Shown here: positions 44,311 to 53,138 of the stretch, one piece after another
How positions within the stretch are numbered: the stretch's first letter is position 1
How the letters are laid out: each line of letters opens with the position of its first letter
NCBI RefSeq assembly: GCF_013267195.1
Contig: NZ_CP053941.1
Span: forward strand, 930,001-994,000
Source: Halorubrum salinarum
GTDB taxonomy: Archaea > Halobacteriota > Halobacteria > Halobacteriales > Haloferacaceae
Direction: 5' to 3'
DNA: 64,000 bases
Translations under genes and position numbers: made by a program
The notes under the pieces: model-generated
Databases searched by the model: none
Told to the model about the DNA's origin: nothing
The model's input: the letters and a program-made list of their open reading frames with translations, nothing else

Positions 44311-46101
44311 TCAGTTCCCCGCGGTCTCGATGTCGGTGTCGACCGCGTCGTACCGGTCCGCGACAGCGGCGAACGGCTCGCCCTCGCGCAGCGCGGTCAG
44401 CTCGTTGGCGAGGTCCGCGACGGGGATCCGGACCTGCGCCGCGGAGTCGCGCTCGCGGAGCGTGACGGTGTCGGGGCCGTCGCCCTCGATGCCGTCGCGG
44501 TCGACCGTGACGCAGAACGGCGTGCCGACCTCGTCCTGCCGCCGGTACCGGCGGCCGATCGAGCCGGAGTCGTCGTACGCGACCGCGAGCCCCGCCGCGC
44601 GGAGGTCGGCCGCGACCTCGTCGGCGAGCGCCGTGAGGCGGTCGTCGTTGGTGACGAGTGGGAAGACCGCGGCGTCCTGCGGCGCGACCTCGGGCGCTAA
44701 GGAGAGGTACGTCCGCTCCTCCCCGTCGACCTCGTCGGTCTCGTAGGCGTGCGCGAGCAGCGTCTGGACGGTCCGCCCGACGCCGAACGACGGCTCGACG
44801 ACGTGGGGCGTGATGTGCTCGCCGCTCTCGGTCACCTCCTCGACCGAGAAGTCCGCGACGTCGGCGTCGACCTCGCGCGGTTCGCCGTCCACGTCGACGG
44901 TCACCGTCTCGCCGTCGAAGGCGTCGGGGTCGCGCTCGGCGAGCGCCTCCAGCGCCTCGGCGACCGCGGCGGCGTCGCCGCCGAACTCGGGCCCCAGCAC
45001 GGACATGTCGGGGTCGACCGTCGCGCGCTCGACCGTCTTCGGCTCGTCGTAGCGCTTGAAGACGGTGAACGCGTCGTCGCCGTACTCGTCGTGCTTCGAG
45101 AGGTCGTAGTCGCCGCGGTACGCGAAGCCGGCGATCTCGATCCAGTCGCCGTCGACCTCGCTCTCCGCGTCCCAGCAGTCGGCCGCGTAGTGGGCGCGCT
45201 CGCCCGCGAGGTGCTGGCGGAACCGGAAGCGGTCGAGGTCGACGCCGACGCGCTCGTACCACTCCTGGGCGACGCCGAGGTAGTAGCCGACCCACGGGGA
45301 GCCGATGACGCCCTCGTCGACCGCCTCGCCGACCGTCGTGTCGAGGTAGTCGCCGTCGTCCGCCTCCTGCTCGCTTGCCGGGTACAGCCGGACCTCCACG
45401 TCGCGGACGCGGTCGAGCGGCGGCTCGTCCTCCTCGGGGTCGATGAACTGCTCTAACTCGGCCTGCGTGAACTCGCGGAGCCGGAGGAGCCCGCCGCGCG
45501 GCGAGATCTCGTTGCGGTAGGCGGGGCCGATCTGGGTGATGCCGAACGGGAGGTTCCCGCGGGCGTACTCCTTCAGCCGCGGGAACTCGACGAAGATCCC
45601 CTGCGCGGTCTCCGGGCGGAGGTAGCCGGGCTGGGCGTCGCCGGGACCGATGTCGGTCGCGAACATGAGGTTGAACGCCTCGACCGGCTGGCCGGCGAGC
45701 TCGGTGCCGCAGGCCGGGCAGGCGATGCCGGCGTCGGCGATCAGCTCGGCGACCTCCTCGCCGGGGAGCGCCTCGGCGTCCTCGACGTCGGTGGCGTCCT
45801 CGACGAGGTGGTCGGCGCGGTGGGACTCGCCGCACTCGGGGCACTCGACGAGCATGTCGTCGAACCCCTCCAGGTGGCCGGAGGCCTCGAAGACGGCCTC
45901 TGGCATCACCGTCGGCGCCTCGATCTCGCGGTTCCCCTCGCGGATGGTGAACCGGTCGCGCCACGCGTCCTCGACGTTCCGCTTGAGGGCGGCGCCCTGC
46001 GGGCCAAACGTGTAGAAGCCGGCGGTGCCGCCGTACGCGCCGTTCGAGCCGAAGAAGAACCCGCGGCGCTTCGCGAGTTCGGCGAGCGCGTCCGCGGCCA
46101 T
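44311..46101 (-). CDS. glyS: glycyl-tRNA synthetase
   Basis: Class II synthetase of the archaeal/eukaryotic alpha2 type, 596 residues. Motifs are KRRGFFFGSNGAYGGTAGFYTFGPQGAALKRN near the N-terminus, a zinc-like insert (VECPECGESHRAD and GIACPACGTEL), MFATDIGPGDAQPGYLRPETAQGIFV, YRNEISPRGGLLRLREFTQAE (motif 2), HVVEPSFGVGRTVQTLLAHAY (motif 3) and a C-terminal anticodon-binding domain (YDDSGSIGRRYRRQDEVGTPFCVT). It starts immediately after the CBS gene's stop. Confidence 0.96.
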   Translation of the reverse strand: MAADALAELAKRRGFFFGSNGAYGGTAGFYTFGPQGAALKRNVEDAWRDRFTIREGNREIEAPTVMPEAVFEASGHLEGFDDMLVECPECGESHRADHLVEDATDVEDAEALPGEEVAELIADAGIACPACGTELAGQPVEAFNLMFATDIGPGDAQPGYLRPETAQGIFVEFPRLKEYARGNLPFGITQIGPAYRNEISPRGGLLRLREFTQAELEQFIDPEEDEPPLDRVRDVEVRLYPASEQEADDGDYLDTTVGEAVDEGVIGSPWVGYYLGVAQEWYERVGVDLDRFRFRQHLAGERAHYAADCWDAESEVDGDWIEIAGFAYRGDYDLSKHDEYGDDAFTVFKRYDEPKTVERATVDPDMSVLGPEFGGDAAAVAEALEALAERDPDAFDGETVTVDVDGEPREVDADVADFSVEEVTESGEHITPHVVEPSFGVGRTVQTLLAHAYETDEVDGEERTYLSLAPEVAPQDAAVFPLVTNDDRLTALADEVAADLRAAGLAVAYDDSGSIGRRYRRQDEVGTPFCVTVDRDGIEGDGPDTVTLRERDSAAQVRIPVADLANELTALREGEPFAAVADRYDAVDTDIETAGN

Positions 46102-46959
46102 CTACAGCCCCTCCAGCAGGTCCACGTCCCGGACGATCCCGTCGAGGTCCGTGCCGGAGACGAGCGGGACCTGCTCGATGTCGTTGCTGATGAGCTCCTG
46201 GGCGACCTCCCGGGCCGTCCGCGTGGCGTTGACCGTGATCAGGTCCTCGGTCATGAAGTGGCGGACCGCCTCGGCCGGGATCTCGACGTTCCGGGTGGGG
46301 AGGTAGCGCGCGCCGGTCGCCTTGATCCCCTCCCAGGACCACTCGGAGTCCTCCTCGGCGATCGAGTCGCCGGTGCTCGCCTCCCCCTCGACCACGCGGG
46401 CGACCTCGAGGATGTCGACCTCGGTGAGCATCCCCGCGACCGCGGCCTCGTCGTCGAGGACGACCGCGTACGGGACCCCGGAGAGCCCGATCTCGCGCTC
46501 GGCGACCGGCAGCGGCGTGCCGGCGTGGGTCGCGTTGACCGCGCGCGTCGCGAGCTCGCCGACCTGGGTCTCCCCGTCGACCTCGCCGCGGGCGATCGCC
46601 CGCACCACGTCGGTGACGGTGAGGATGCCGACGAGCTCGTCGCCGTCGACGACGGGGAGGCGCCGGGACTCCTCCGCGACCATCGTCCGGGCGGCCTCGA
46701 CCATGTCGTCGTCGGCCGCGACGGTCGGCACCTCGCGCATCAGCAGCGCGAGCTGGTCCTCGTCCGGCTGCTCGATCAGGTCGTCGCGCGTGACGAGCCC
46801 GCGGTACACCTCGTCGCCGTCGACGTCTTTCACGACCGGCACCGATGAGAAGCCGTGCTCCTGGATGTACTCCAACACGTCGTTGCGGCTCCCGGGGATC
46901 TCGACGACGACGAGCTCCGACCGGGGCGTCATGGCGTCTGCGACGTTCATGCCCGTCAT
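46102..46959 (-). CDS. protein with four CBS domains
   Basis: A 285-residue cytosolic protein made of two CBS pairs: residues about 6-70, 75-130, 140-195 and 220-285, each with a typical core such as GFSSVPVVKDVDGDEVYRGLVT or RRLPVVDGDELVGILTVTDVVRAIA. CBS pairs bind adenine nucleotides and sense energy state. It ends directly against the glyS ATG (stop then start without gap), so it may tune translation or simply share its promoter. TATA-like GTATAC about 21 bases before the ATG on the minus strand. ATG at 46950 is an alternative start. Confidence 0.88.
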   Translation of the reverse strand: MTGMNVADAMTPRSELVVVEIPGSRNDVLEYIQEHGFSSVPVVKDVDGDEVYRGLVTRDDLIEQPDEDQLALLMREVPTVAADDDMVEAARTMVAEESRRLPVVDGDELVGILTVTDVVRAIARGEVDGETQVGELATRAVNATHAGTPLPVAEREIGLSGVPYAVVLDDEAAVAGMLTEVDILEVARVVEGEASTGDSIAEEDSEWSWEGIKATGARYLPTRNVEIPAEAVRHFMTEDLITVNATRTAREVAQELISNDIEQVPLVSGTDLDGIVRDVDLLEGL

Positions 46960-47220
46960 TCAGCGTGACACCTCTTGTATACTGCGAAGGTGGGCGGAGA
47001 CGGACCGCGTGGCGCACAGCGGAAAGGCCGGCCGCGCGGAGACGCGCAGAGCCGGAATCCCGGCGCGGAAGCCCCCGGCGCGGGAGCCCCCGGTGAGCCG
47101 ATGAGAAACTCGACACGTTCGAGCACATCGTCGGCCGAGGGGCCGGGTATCGGGAGATACGTCGGCCGGCGGTCCCGGGAAACTCGGATCTGACGGCGGA
47201 TTCCGGTCGGGTTCGCAACT

Positions 47221-47230
47221 CTTATACGTA
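47221..47230 (+). promoter_or_regulatory. TATA box of the 73-residue protein gene
   Basis: CTTATACGTA lies about 25 bases before the ATG at 47250, so the transcript is likely leaderless. Confidence 0.6.
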
Positions 47231-47232
47231 CT

Positions 47233-47245
47233 GTGAACTATTCAC
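47233..47245. promoter_or_regulatory. possible operator palindrome GTGAA-CTA-TTCAC
   Basis: A perfect 5-bp inverted repeat with 3-bp centre lies between the TATA box and the start codon, over the expected transcription start. A dimeric repressor could bind here. Same 5-3-5 geometry as the element before the thioredoxin gene. Confidence 0.5.
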
Positions 47246-47249
47246 AACC

Positions 47250-47471
47250 ATGTCACGGAGTTCCACTCCTTGGGACGACCCGGACCCCGACCGCCGTCGG
47301 ACGGCGCTGCCGACGGACCCGGCGCTCGACGCCGCCGAGGCGCCGGACGTGATGGCGTCCATCGACTCCTCGTCGTCGCGACCGGAGCTCGTCATCGCGG
47401 ACGTCTCGCGGGAGGACGCGTGGGTGTCGGTCGACGAGACCGACGCGACCGTCCTCGAAGAGTGGTGTTGA
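47250..47471 (+). CDS. small acidic haloarchaeal protein, function unknown
   Basis: A 73-residue protein without membrane segment. After a disordered Asp/Arg/Pro leader comes a compact C-terminal half (APDVMASIDSSSSRPELVIADVSREDAWVSVDETDATVLEEWC), a pattern I associate with small haloarchaeal proteins ending in WxC or WQ. Strong TATA and palindrome immediately upstream support it being a real, regulated gene. No specific function can be given. Confidence 0.72.
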   Translation: MSRSSTPWDDPDPDRRRTALPTDPALDAAEAPDVMASIDSSSSRPELVIADVSREDAWVSVDETDATVLEEWC

Positions 47472-47528
47472 GCGCGTAGCGGCCGCGGACGCCGCCGGCG
47501 CCGGACCCTTTTCGCAGTTCGTCTACCC

Positions 47529-48425
47529 CTACCGGAGCCCCCGCGCCGCCTCCCAGCCGCGGATCAGCGACCCGACGGTCCGGCACGTCGGAACCGCCAC
47601 GGCGTGACGCTCCGCTCGGTCGGCGATCGCCCCGTAGACGGCGTCGACCTCGGTCCGGCGGCCGTTCGCCACGTCCTCGCACATCGACGACCGGTTCGCG
47701 GCGGTGCGATCGGCGACGCGCTCGACGGCCGCGACCGCCCGGTCGTCGGCGAGGTCGACCCCGACCGCCCGGGCCGTCGCGGCCGTCTCGCGGGCGGCCT
47801 CGCGGGCGACCTCGCCCGCCGGGCCGTCCAGCGTCGGCCCGTTCTCGGTCCGCGCGAGCGCGGAGGGGCCGTTGATCCCGGCGTTGACCGCGAGCTTCTC
47901 GAAGCGGCGGACCGGCATGTCCTCGGCGACGACCGCCTCGATCCCGGCCGCCTCGAAGGCCGCGCCGACCCGCGCGGCCGCCGGGCTCGGGCCCCCGGAG
48001 AGCGCGCCGACCACCACCTCGCCGACGCCGGTACAGGTGACCCGGCCCGGCTCCGCGAACCGGGCGCCGTAGGTCGCGGTGCCGGCGAGGACCGTCGCGT
48101 CGAGCGCGGCGACCAGTCGCTCCTCGGTGAGCCCGTTCTGGAGCGAGCAGACCGCCTCGTACTCCCCCGTGGCGAGCGCCCGGGCGGCCGCGTCGGTGTC
48201 GTACGCCTTCGTCGTGACGAGGGCGAGGTCGGCGGCGCGGTGCCGCCCGTCGGTGAGCGCGCGAGGGGCGACGCGGGCGTCGATCTCGCCGTCGATCCGG
48301 AGGCCGTCCTCCCGGATCGTCCGCATGTGCGGGTCGCGGCCGACGAGCGTCACGTCGTGTTCGCGCGCCAGCAGCCCGCCCACGAGGCTCCCGAGCGCGC
48401 CGGCGCCGTAGACGAGCACCTCCAT
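47529..48425 (-). CDS. panE: 2-dehydropantoate 2-reductase (ketopantoate reductase)
   Basis: Reduces ketopantoate to pantoate for coenzyme A synthesis. The 298-residue protein starts MEVLVYGAGALGSLVGGLLA (dinucleotide loop), then VTLVGRDPHMRTIREDGLRI, LALVTTKAYDTDAAARAL, VCSLQNGLTEERLV, RRFEKLAVNAGINGPSALA (catalytic Lys and Asn) and SSMCEDVANGRRTEVDAVYG near the end, all family landmarks. The ATG at 48425 fits; the antisense-like upstream extension does not resemble the family. Confidence 0.93.
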   Translation of the reverse strand: MEVLVYGAGALGSLVGGLLAREHDVTLVGRDPHMRTIREDGLRIDGEIDARVAPRALTDGRHRAADLALVTTKAYDTDAAARALATGEYEAVCSLQNGLTEERLVAALDATVLAGTATYGARFAEPGRVTCTGVGEVVVGALSGGPSPAAARVGAAFEAAGIEAVVAEDMPVRRFEKLAVNAGINGPSALARTENGPTLDGPAGEVAREAARETAATARAVGVDLADDRAVAAVERVADRTAANRSSMCEDVANGRRTEVDAVYGAIADRAERHAVAVPTCRTVGSLIRGWEAARGLR

Positions 48426-48496
48426 ACCGACGGCGACGGGCGCCGGCTGAATAGTGGTGACGGTGGGGCGGGTCGGTGCCGACCGCGCCGTCCGCC

Positions 48497-49726
48497 TCAG
48501 CCCTTCAGCCCGCTGCCGGTCAGCGGCACGACCACGTCCTCGTCGGGATCGATCTCCCCGCGGTCGCGGAGGGTCCGCAGCGCGGCGGGCGCGACCGCGC
48601 AGGTCGGCTCCGTGTAGAACCCGGCGGCGTGGAGCCGGTCGAGTTCGCGGGTCGCGGCCGCCTCGGTGACCGCGACCGCGTCGCCGTCCGTCGCGTCGAC
48701 GGCAGACAGGATCTCGCGGTCCCGGACCGGCTCGGCGATCTGGATCCCGTCGGCCGCGGCGTTGACGACGCCCTCCGGATCGGCGGCATCCGGGCCGTGG
48801 AGCGCCCGGACGATGGGCGCGACGCCGGCCGCCTGCGCGCCGTAGAGCCGGGGGACGGAGTCGGTCCAGCCGGCCCGTTCGAGCCGCCGGAACCCGCGGT
48901 AGGCGCCGAGGAACAGCGTCCCGTGGCCGAGCGGCGTCACGACCGCGTCGGGGGCGTCCCAGCCGCTCTGGTACGCGATCTCGTACGCGACCGTGGCGGT
49001 TCCCTCGAAGAACGCCGGGTTCCAGGCGTGGCTGGCGTACCAGGCCGGGTCGTCGTCCCCGTCGGCGGCCGGGCCGCCGGCGTCGCCCGCGGGGTCGTCT
49101 CCGCTTCCGTCGAGCGCCGCGACGCACGCCTCGGTCACGTCCCGCCGACTCCCCTCGATCCGGACCGGCTCGGCGCCGGCGCGACGGATCGCCGCGAGCT
49201 TCGACTCCTTCGCGTCGGCGGGGACGTAGATCTCGGCCGCCATTCCGGCGCGGGCGGCGTAGGTCGCGACCGCGGCGCCGGCGTTGCCGGAGGAGTCCTC
49301 GACGACGCGCTCGACGCCCAGCTCGCGGGCCCGCGTCAGCGTCGTCGTCGCGCCGCGGTCCTTGAACGAGCCGGTCGGGAAGACGTACTCCAGCTTGAAC
49401 GACGCGTTCCACGGCGCGGCGTCGCCGCCGTCCGCGTTCTCCGCGGATCCGCGGCCCCGGTCGGCGTCGACGAGCGGCGTCAGCCCCTCGCCCAGCGTCA
49501 CCCGGTCAGCGGGGTCGTCGCCGACGGCGAGGAAGCCGTCGAACGCCCACAGACCGTCGCGCGCGTCGAACGACTGGGGGTCGGGCGCGGGACCGTCCGG
49601 AACCGGAGGCTCGGCGAAGTCGAGGGGGGCGCCGCACCGGCAGCGCCAGCGGTCGCGGTACGTCTCGCCGCAGTCCGGACAGCGGAGGGCGCGCACTCCT
49701 CCGCTCGATCCGTCGGGGGAACCCAT
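48497..49726 (-). CDS. thrC: threonine synthase
   Basis: PLP enzyme converting O-phosphohomoserine to threonine, 409 residues. The N-terminal zinc-ribbon-like LRCPDCGETYRDRWRCRCGAPLDF is common in archaeal ThrC. PLP lysine lies in EYVFPTGSFKDRGATTTL; EDSSGNAGAAVATYAARAGM is the phosphate/substrate loop, and the C-terminal glycine loop is PLTGSGLKG. A Gly/Asp-rich insert lies around residues 205-230. The ATG overlaps the stop of the aspartoacylase-like gene. Related dehydratase-type enzymes are a weaker alternative. Confidence 0.9.
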   Translation of the reverse strand: MGSPDGSSGGVRALRCPDCGETYRDRWRCRCGAPLDFAEPPVPDGPAPDPQSFDARDGLWAFDGFLAVGDDPADRVTLGEGLTPLVDADRGRGSAENADGGDAAPWNASFKLEYVFPTGSFKDRGATTTLTRARELGVERVVEDSSGNAGAAVATYAARAGMAAEIYVPADAKESKLAAIRRAGAEPVRIEGSRRDVTEACVAALDGSGDDPAGDAGGPAADGDDDPAWYASHAWNPAFFEGTATVAYEIAYQSGWDAPDAVVTPLGHGTLFLGAYRGFRRLERAGWTDSVPRLYGAQAAGVAPIVRALHGPDAADPEGVVNAAADGIQIAEPVRDREILSAVDATDGDAVAVTEAAATRELDRLHAAGFYTEPTCAVAPAALRTLRDRGEIDPDEDVVVPLTGSGLKG

Positions 49727-50682
49727 CAGTACTCGTCGACGTTGGTACCGATCGAGCAGACGTACTCGCCTGCGGCCACCTGCGGGAGCCGACGCGTCCG
49801 CCAGAATATCCCGTCCGTGTCGGCGGTGACGCGGCCCTCCAAGGCGCCGAAGGTGTCGGTCACCTCGAAGAGGACGTCGCCGGCCGAGACGCGCTCGCCG
49901 AGTTCGCGCTCGAAGCGGACCAAGCCGCCGGCGGGCGAGCCGTACTGGTCGAAGCCGCGGGCGCGCGTCTGCGAGTCGAGGGCGGCGTCGCCGTCGAGGA
50001 ACCCGTAGTGCCGGAGCACGTTGAACACGCCCTCGACGCCGTACCGGATCGACTCCTCGTCCCAGCCGACGCAGCCGCCGAGCTCGGGGTCGACGGTGGG
50101 GATCCCGTGTTCCGGACCGGCCCGGGCGAGCTGGCCGTCCGGGCCCTTGATGTCGAGGACGTGCCCGCAGCCGAACGCCTTCGCGAGCTCTAAGCAGTCG
50201 CCGTGGAGGCGGTGGCGGACGCCGCAGCGGACGCGCGTCTCGTTTATCATCCGGCTCGTCGACCCCTGGTGGAGGTCGAGGATGTAGTCGGCGCGCTTGG
50301 CGACCTGGAACGTCTCGTGGGCGATCCGCTCGCTCGTCGTCCCGTCGGCGTCGCCGGGGTAGCCGCGGTTCATCTTCCGGTCGTCGACCGGGTTCCGGTG
50401 TTCCGCCGCCTGGAACGCGAAGTGGTTCACGATGCCGACGACGAGGACCGACCCGGACAGCTCGGCCGGGTCGAGGCGCGGGACGACGCGGTTGACGACG
50501 CCGAGCCCGTTCAGCTCGTCGCCGTCGCTCACCGCCTGGACGTACAGCGTCGGCCCGTCGGCCGCGCCGTTGACCGCGGCGACCGGCAGCCGGACGGGGC
50601 TCCCGTCCCGCATCTCCCCCACCTCGAGACGGCCCGTGTCCGTCTCGCCCGGAGCGGCGCGGGCCGTTCCCAGCGTTATCAT
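49726..50682 (-). CDS. succinylglutamate desuccinylase / aspartoacylase family zinc hydrolase
   Basis: M14-type zinc deacylase of 318 residues. Catalytic landmarks: GIVNHFAFQAAEHRNPVDDRKMNRGYPGDA (Arg-binding NRGYPG), YILDLHQGSTSRM (zinc His in DLHQG) and VDPELGG (Glu). The C-terminal beta-barrel has a lipoyl-like turn (AGDVLFEVTDTFGALEG). True substrate unknown; N-acyl amino acids or ectoine-type compounds are possibilities in this family. The ATG at 50682 starts the resemblance. Overlaps thrC (ATGA). Confidence 0.87.
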   Translation of the reverse strand: MITLGTARAAPGETDTGRLEVGEMRDGSPVRLPVAAVNGAADGPTLYVQAVSDGDELNGLGVVNRVVPRLDPAELSGSVLVVGIVNHFAFQAAEHRNPVDDRKMNRGYPGDADGTTSERIAHETFQVAKRADYILDLHQGSTSRMINETRVRCGVRHRLHGDCLELAKAFGCGHVLDIKGPDGQLARAGPEHGIPTVDPELGGCVGWDEESIRYGVEGVFNVLRHYGFLDGDAALDSQTRARGFDQYGSPAGGLVRFERELGERVSAGDVLFEVTDTFGALEGRVTADTDGIFWRTRRLPQVAAGEYVCSIGTNVDEY

Positions 50683-50831
50683 TACGCGGAGGTGGGGCGG
50701 CCGGGACTTTATCCGTTCGGTCCGCGGCGATCCGACCGACGCAAGCTTTATCGCCGCTTTCGCCCAACCGGACGGTACCAACCCCCGCGGCGTCCGTCCT
50801 CATCGGCCCGAACGACGGCCGCGGAGCCCCC

Positions 50832-52994
50832 ATGAGCATCGACATCGACCCGCTGCGCGAGGCCGACGGGATCACCGTCACGGACCACATCGAGAACACC
50901 CAGTTCGACGTGTACACCGACCGGCCGGTCGAGCCGCGACGACGGCCCGAATCGGACCACTACTTCCCGGTCGACGCCAGCGTCGCCGTCGAGACCGGGG
51001 CGATCGAGATCCCGCGCGTCGCGGTCGTCGAGACGCGCGCCGGCGACGGGACGCTGCTCACCCACGGCGACTGCTACACGATGCCGGACGGGACGTACCA
51101 CGTCGGGATCAACCCGGCGCCGACGAAGCTGTACCTCACCTTCGACGCCGGCTTCTCCGTCTCGACGACCGACCGGACCACCCGGATCGACCTCGACGCG
51201 CCGGGGACCGTCGGGCTCGGCTTCCGGTCGCTCCACCAGACGCCGGCGGGGACGATCACCGCCCCGACCGACCCCGAGTCGCTGATGGACGCCGTCTCGC
51301 TGCTCGGCTCCGCGCTCCAGACGACCAGTCCCGAGCGGTCGTTCCCCACCTTGCGGGGGCATCCTCCGCTGATCGAACCCGGCGACGAGTTCCGGGTCCC
51401 CGAGCGGGTTGAGCCCGTCGACAGCGGCGTTCGGATCGTCGTCCCGCCCGAGTACCGCTACCTCTACCCAGTCGTCTCGCTGGCGTACTACTTCGCGGCC
51501 GACGTGGTGCCGGGCGACGACCCGCGGATCGAGGGCGACGGGTGGACGTACCCGCTCGAACCCGGCTTCGAGGCGCGGACCGCCCAGGTGCTCAGGCAGT
51601 CGTTCCACATGGACTGTCTCGCCCGCACGGAGGGGTTCTACCCGGTCGACCTCCACGAGCGCGAGACGACCGGCCTCGACCTCGACTGGGGGCGGCTGTA
51701 CGACCTCCCGCTCGCGGAGCGGCTCGGCGAGTACCTCGACGTGCCCTTCGAGGCGGTCGAGCCAGAGCTGCCGCAGTGGACTCTGACGACGGACGTCCGA
51801 CCCGACCCGGAGAACGTGGAGATGCTCCCGTTCGTCGCGGGCGAGCTGTCCATCGTTCGCTCGCCGGAGACCGTCACGCCGGTGGAGGATGACGGAGGAG
51901 TCGGCGTCGGCTTCCTGGGCGGCGCGGACCGGAGTTCCGCGCGGGCGACGAGGCGGGAGGCCCCGGCCGGCGGCATCGGCCTCGGAGACGACGAGTTCGT
52001 GCGCGGCGGCGCGAGCGCGGCGGCCACCCGCGGCGCGGACGCCTCCGCGGAGCGCGGCGCCGTCGCCGCCCAGACCGACTTCGTCCGCCCGGAGCCGGTC
52101 GACACCGTCGAGCACGCGTGGGTCGGCGACGGCGTCCCGCTCGACGCGAACAAGGCGACGCTCGACGCGTACCACCGTCGGCTCGAAGCGGGTCAGGTCG
52201 AGCAGTCGCGCATCTCCGTCCTCGTCGTCTGTAACGACGAGCAGATGCGCGAGGAGGGCAACGTCGCCGACCTCTACGGGCTCCGCGACATGGTCCAGTT
52301 CGACATCGAGGTGCGCCACGACCTCACGCGCGCGGAGATGCGCGAGACCCTCGAATCCGACGTGGACTTCCTCCACTACATCGGACACGTCGACGACCGC
52401 GGGATGCAGTGCGCGGACAGCTACCTCGACCTGACCGACGAGGACCTCGAGATCGGCGTCAGCGCCTTCCTTCTCAACGCCTGCCAGTCCTACCAGCAGG
52501 GCGAGGCCCTGGTCCACCGCGGCTCGCGCGGCGGCATCGTCACGCTCTCCGACGTGGCGAACTCGCCCGCGACGACGCTCGGCCGGATCATCGCCCGCCT
52601 GATGAACAGCGGGTTCAACCTCCGCACCGCGCTTCACGTGGCGAAGCGCGAACTGATTACCGGCCACCAGTACATCGTGGTGGGCGACGGGGGGACGACC
52701 GTTTGTCAGAGCAGGAGCGGTGTAGCATTAGTAATCAATCTAAGAAATGAGAACAAATCAGGCTGGGATGTGAATGTTGGAACGTTCCCAAATGGCCCAT
52801 ATGGGGTAGGGACCATGACAACACTGAATTTAAACCAAGATGGCTCTAATCATATTGTTCCATCGACAATAAACATAACCTCAATAGACGATGAGGAGGT
52901 TGCTTCCTTCCTTGACCTGGAAAATACACCGATTTTTTACAACGGCGAATTAACTTGGAATGATAAGATTGAGACGATTAAGGACCGGGATTAG
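50832..52994 (+). CDS. CHAT-domain (caspase-like) protein with AT-rich 3' end
   Basis: A 720-residue protein. Residues about 1-370 are a beta-rich, haloarchaea-type domain of unknown role; about 375-430 is a Gly/Ala/Arg linker; about 450-620 resembles a CHAT clan-CD peptidase, with candidate His519 in LHYIGHVDD and Cys551 in LLNACQSYQQGEA, followed by GIVTLSDVANSPATTLGRIIA. From about base 52,705 (residue about 625) composition drops abruptly: 72 G/C in 180 bases counted at 52741-52800 and 52861-52980, against a strongly G+C-rich upstream. Amino-acid use turns to Asn/Ile/Lys/Thr. The reading frame is intact to the stop. Substrate unknown; CHAT proteases elsewhere take part in regulated proteolysis and cell-death defence. 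Confidence 0.78.
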   Translation: MSIDIDPLREADGITVTDHIENTQFDVYTDRPVEPRRRPESDHYFPVDASVAVETGAIEIPRVAVVETRAGDGTLLTHGDCYTMPDGTYHVGINPAPTKLYLTFDAGFSVSTTDRTTRIDLDAPGTVGLGFRSLHQTPAGTITAPTDPESLMDAVSLLGSALQTTSPERSFPTLRGHPPLIEPGDEFRVPERVEPVDSGVRIVVPPEYRYLYPVVSLAYYFAADVVPGDDPRIEGDGWTYPLEPGFEARTAQVLRQSFHMDCLARTEGFYPVDLHERETTGLDLDWGRLYDLPLAERLGEYLDVPFEAVEPELPQWTLTTDVRPDPENVEMLPFVAGELSIVRSPETVTPVEDDGGVGVGFLGGADRSSARATRREAPAGGIGLGDDEFVRGGASAAATRGADASAERGAVAAQTDFVRPEPVDTVEHAWVGDGVPLDANKATLDAYHRRLEAGQVEQSRISVLVVCNDEQMREEGNVADLYGLRDMVQFDIEVRHDLTRAEMRETLESDVDFLHYIGHVDDRGMQCADSYLDLTDEDLEIGVSAFLLNACQSYQQGEALVHRGSRGGIVTLSDVANSPATTLGRIIARLMNSGFNLRTALHVAKRELITGHQYIVVGDGGTTVCQSRSGVALVINLRNENKSGWDVNVGTFPNGPYGVGTMTTLNLNQDGSNHIVPSTINITSIDDEEVASFLDLENTPIFYNGELTWNDKIETIKDRD

Positions 52995-53109
52995 AAGCTG
53001 CCTGATTCGCCACCGCAGGCGCCGCCTGCGTTAACAGCAGCAGCGCGGTGAACAGGACGCCGGCCATTTTTGGGTGCTCTGCCAGGTAATCTGCGACACT
53101 TTCGTGCAT
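52978..53109 (-). CDS. 43-residue single-membrane-segment peptide, convergent with and overlapping the CHAT gene
   Basis: A short frame read from the minus strand: it begins MHESVADYLAEHPKMAGV, continues through the hydrophobic LFTALLLLTQAAPAVA and ends ASNPGP. It has one membrane-spanning stretch, a charged N-terminus and a short polar tail. I recall similar about 45-residue haloarchaeal peptides with a LAExPxMxGxLFT core (possibly called DUF7503), but this is from memory. It is G+C-rich within an AT-rich surround, has an AT-rich TATA-like box about 23 bases before the ATG, and its stop overlaps the CHAT 3' end by 17 bases. Likely a real small gene; function unknown. Confidence 0.65.
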   Translation of the reverse strand: MHESVADYLAEHPKMAGVLFTALLLLTQAAPAVANQAASNPGP

Positions 53110-53126
53110 ATTCGAAAAGTATCAGG

Positions 53127-53138
53127 ATAAATAAATAT
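53127..53138 (-). promoter_or_regulatory. TATA-like box of the 43-residue peptide gene
   Basis: The minus strand reads ATATTTATTTAT here, centred about 23 bases before the ATG at 53109. The surrounding 53110-53210 stretch is AT-rich and otherwise empty. Confidence 0.5.
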
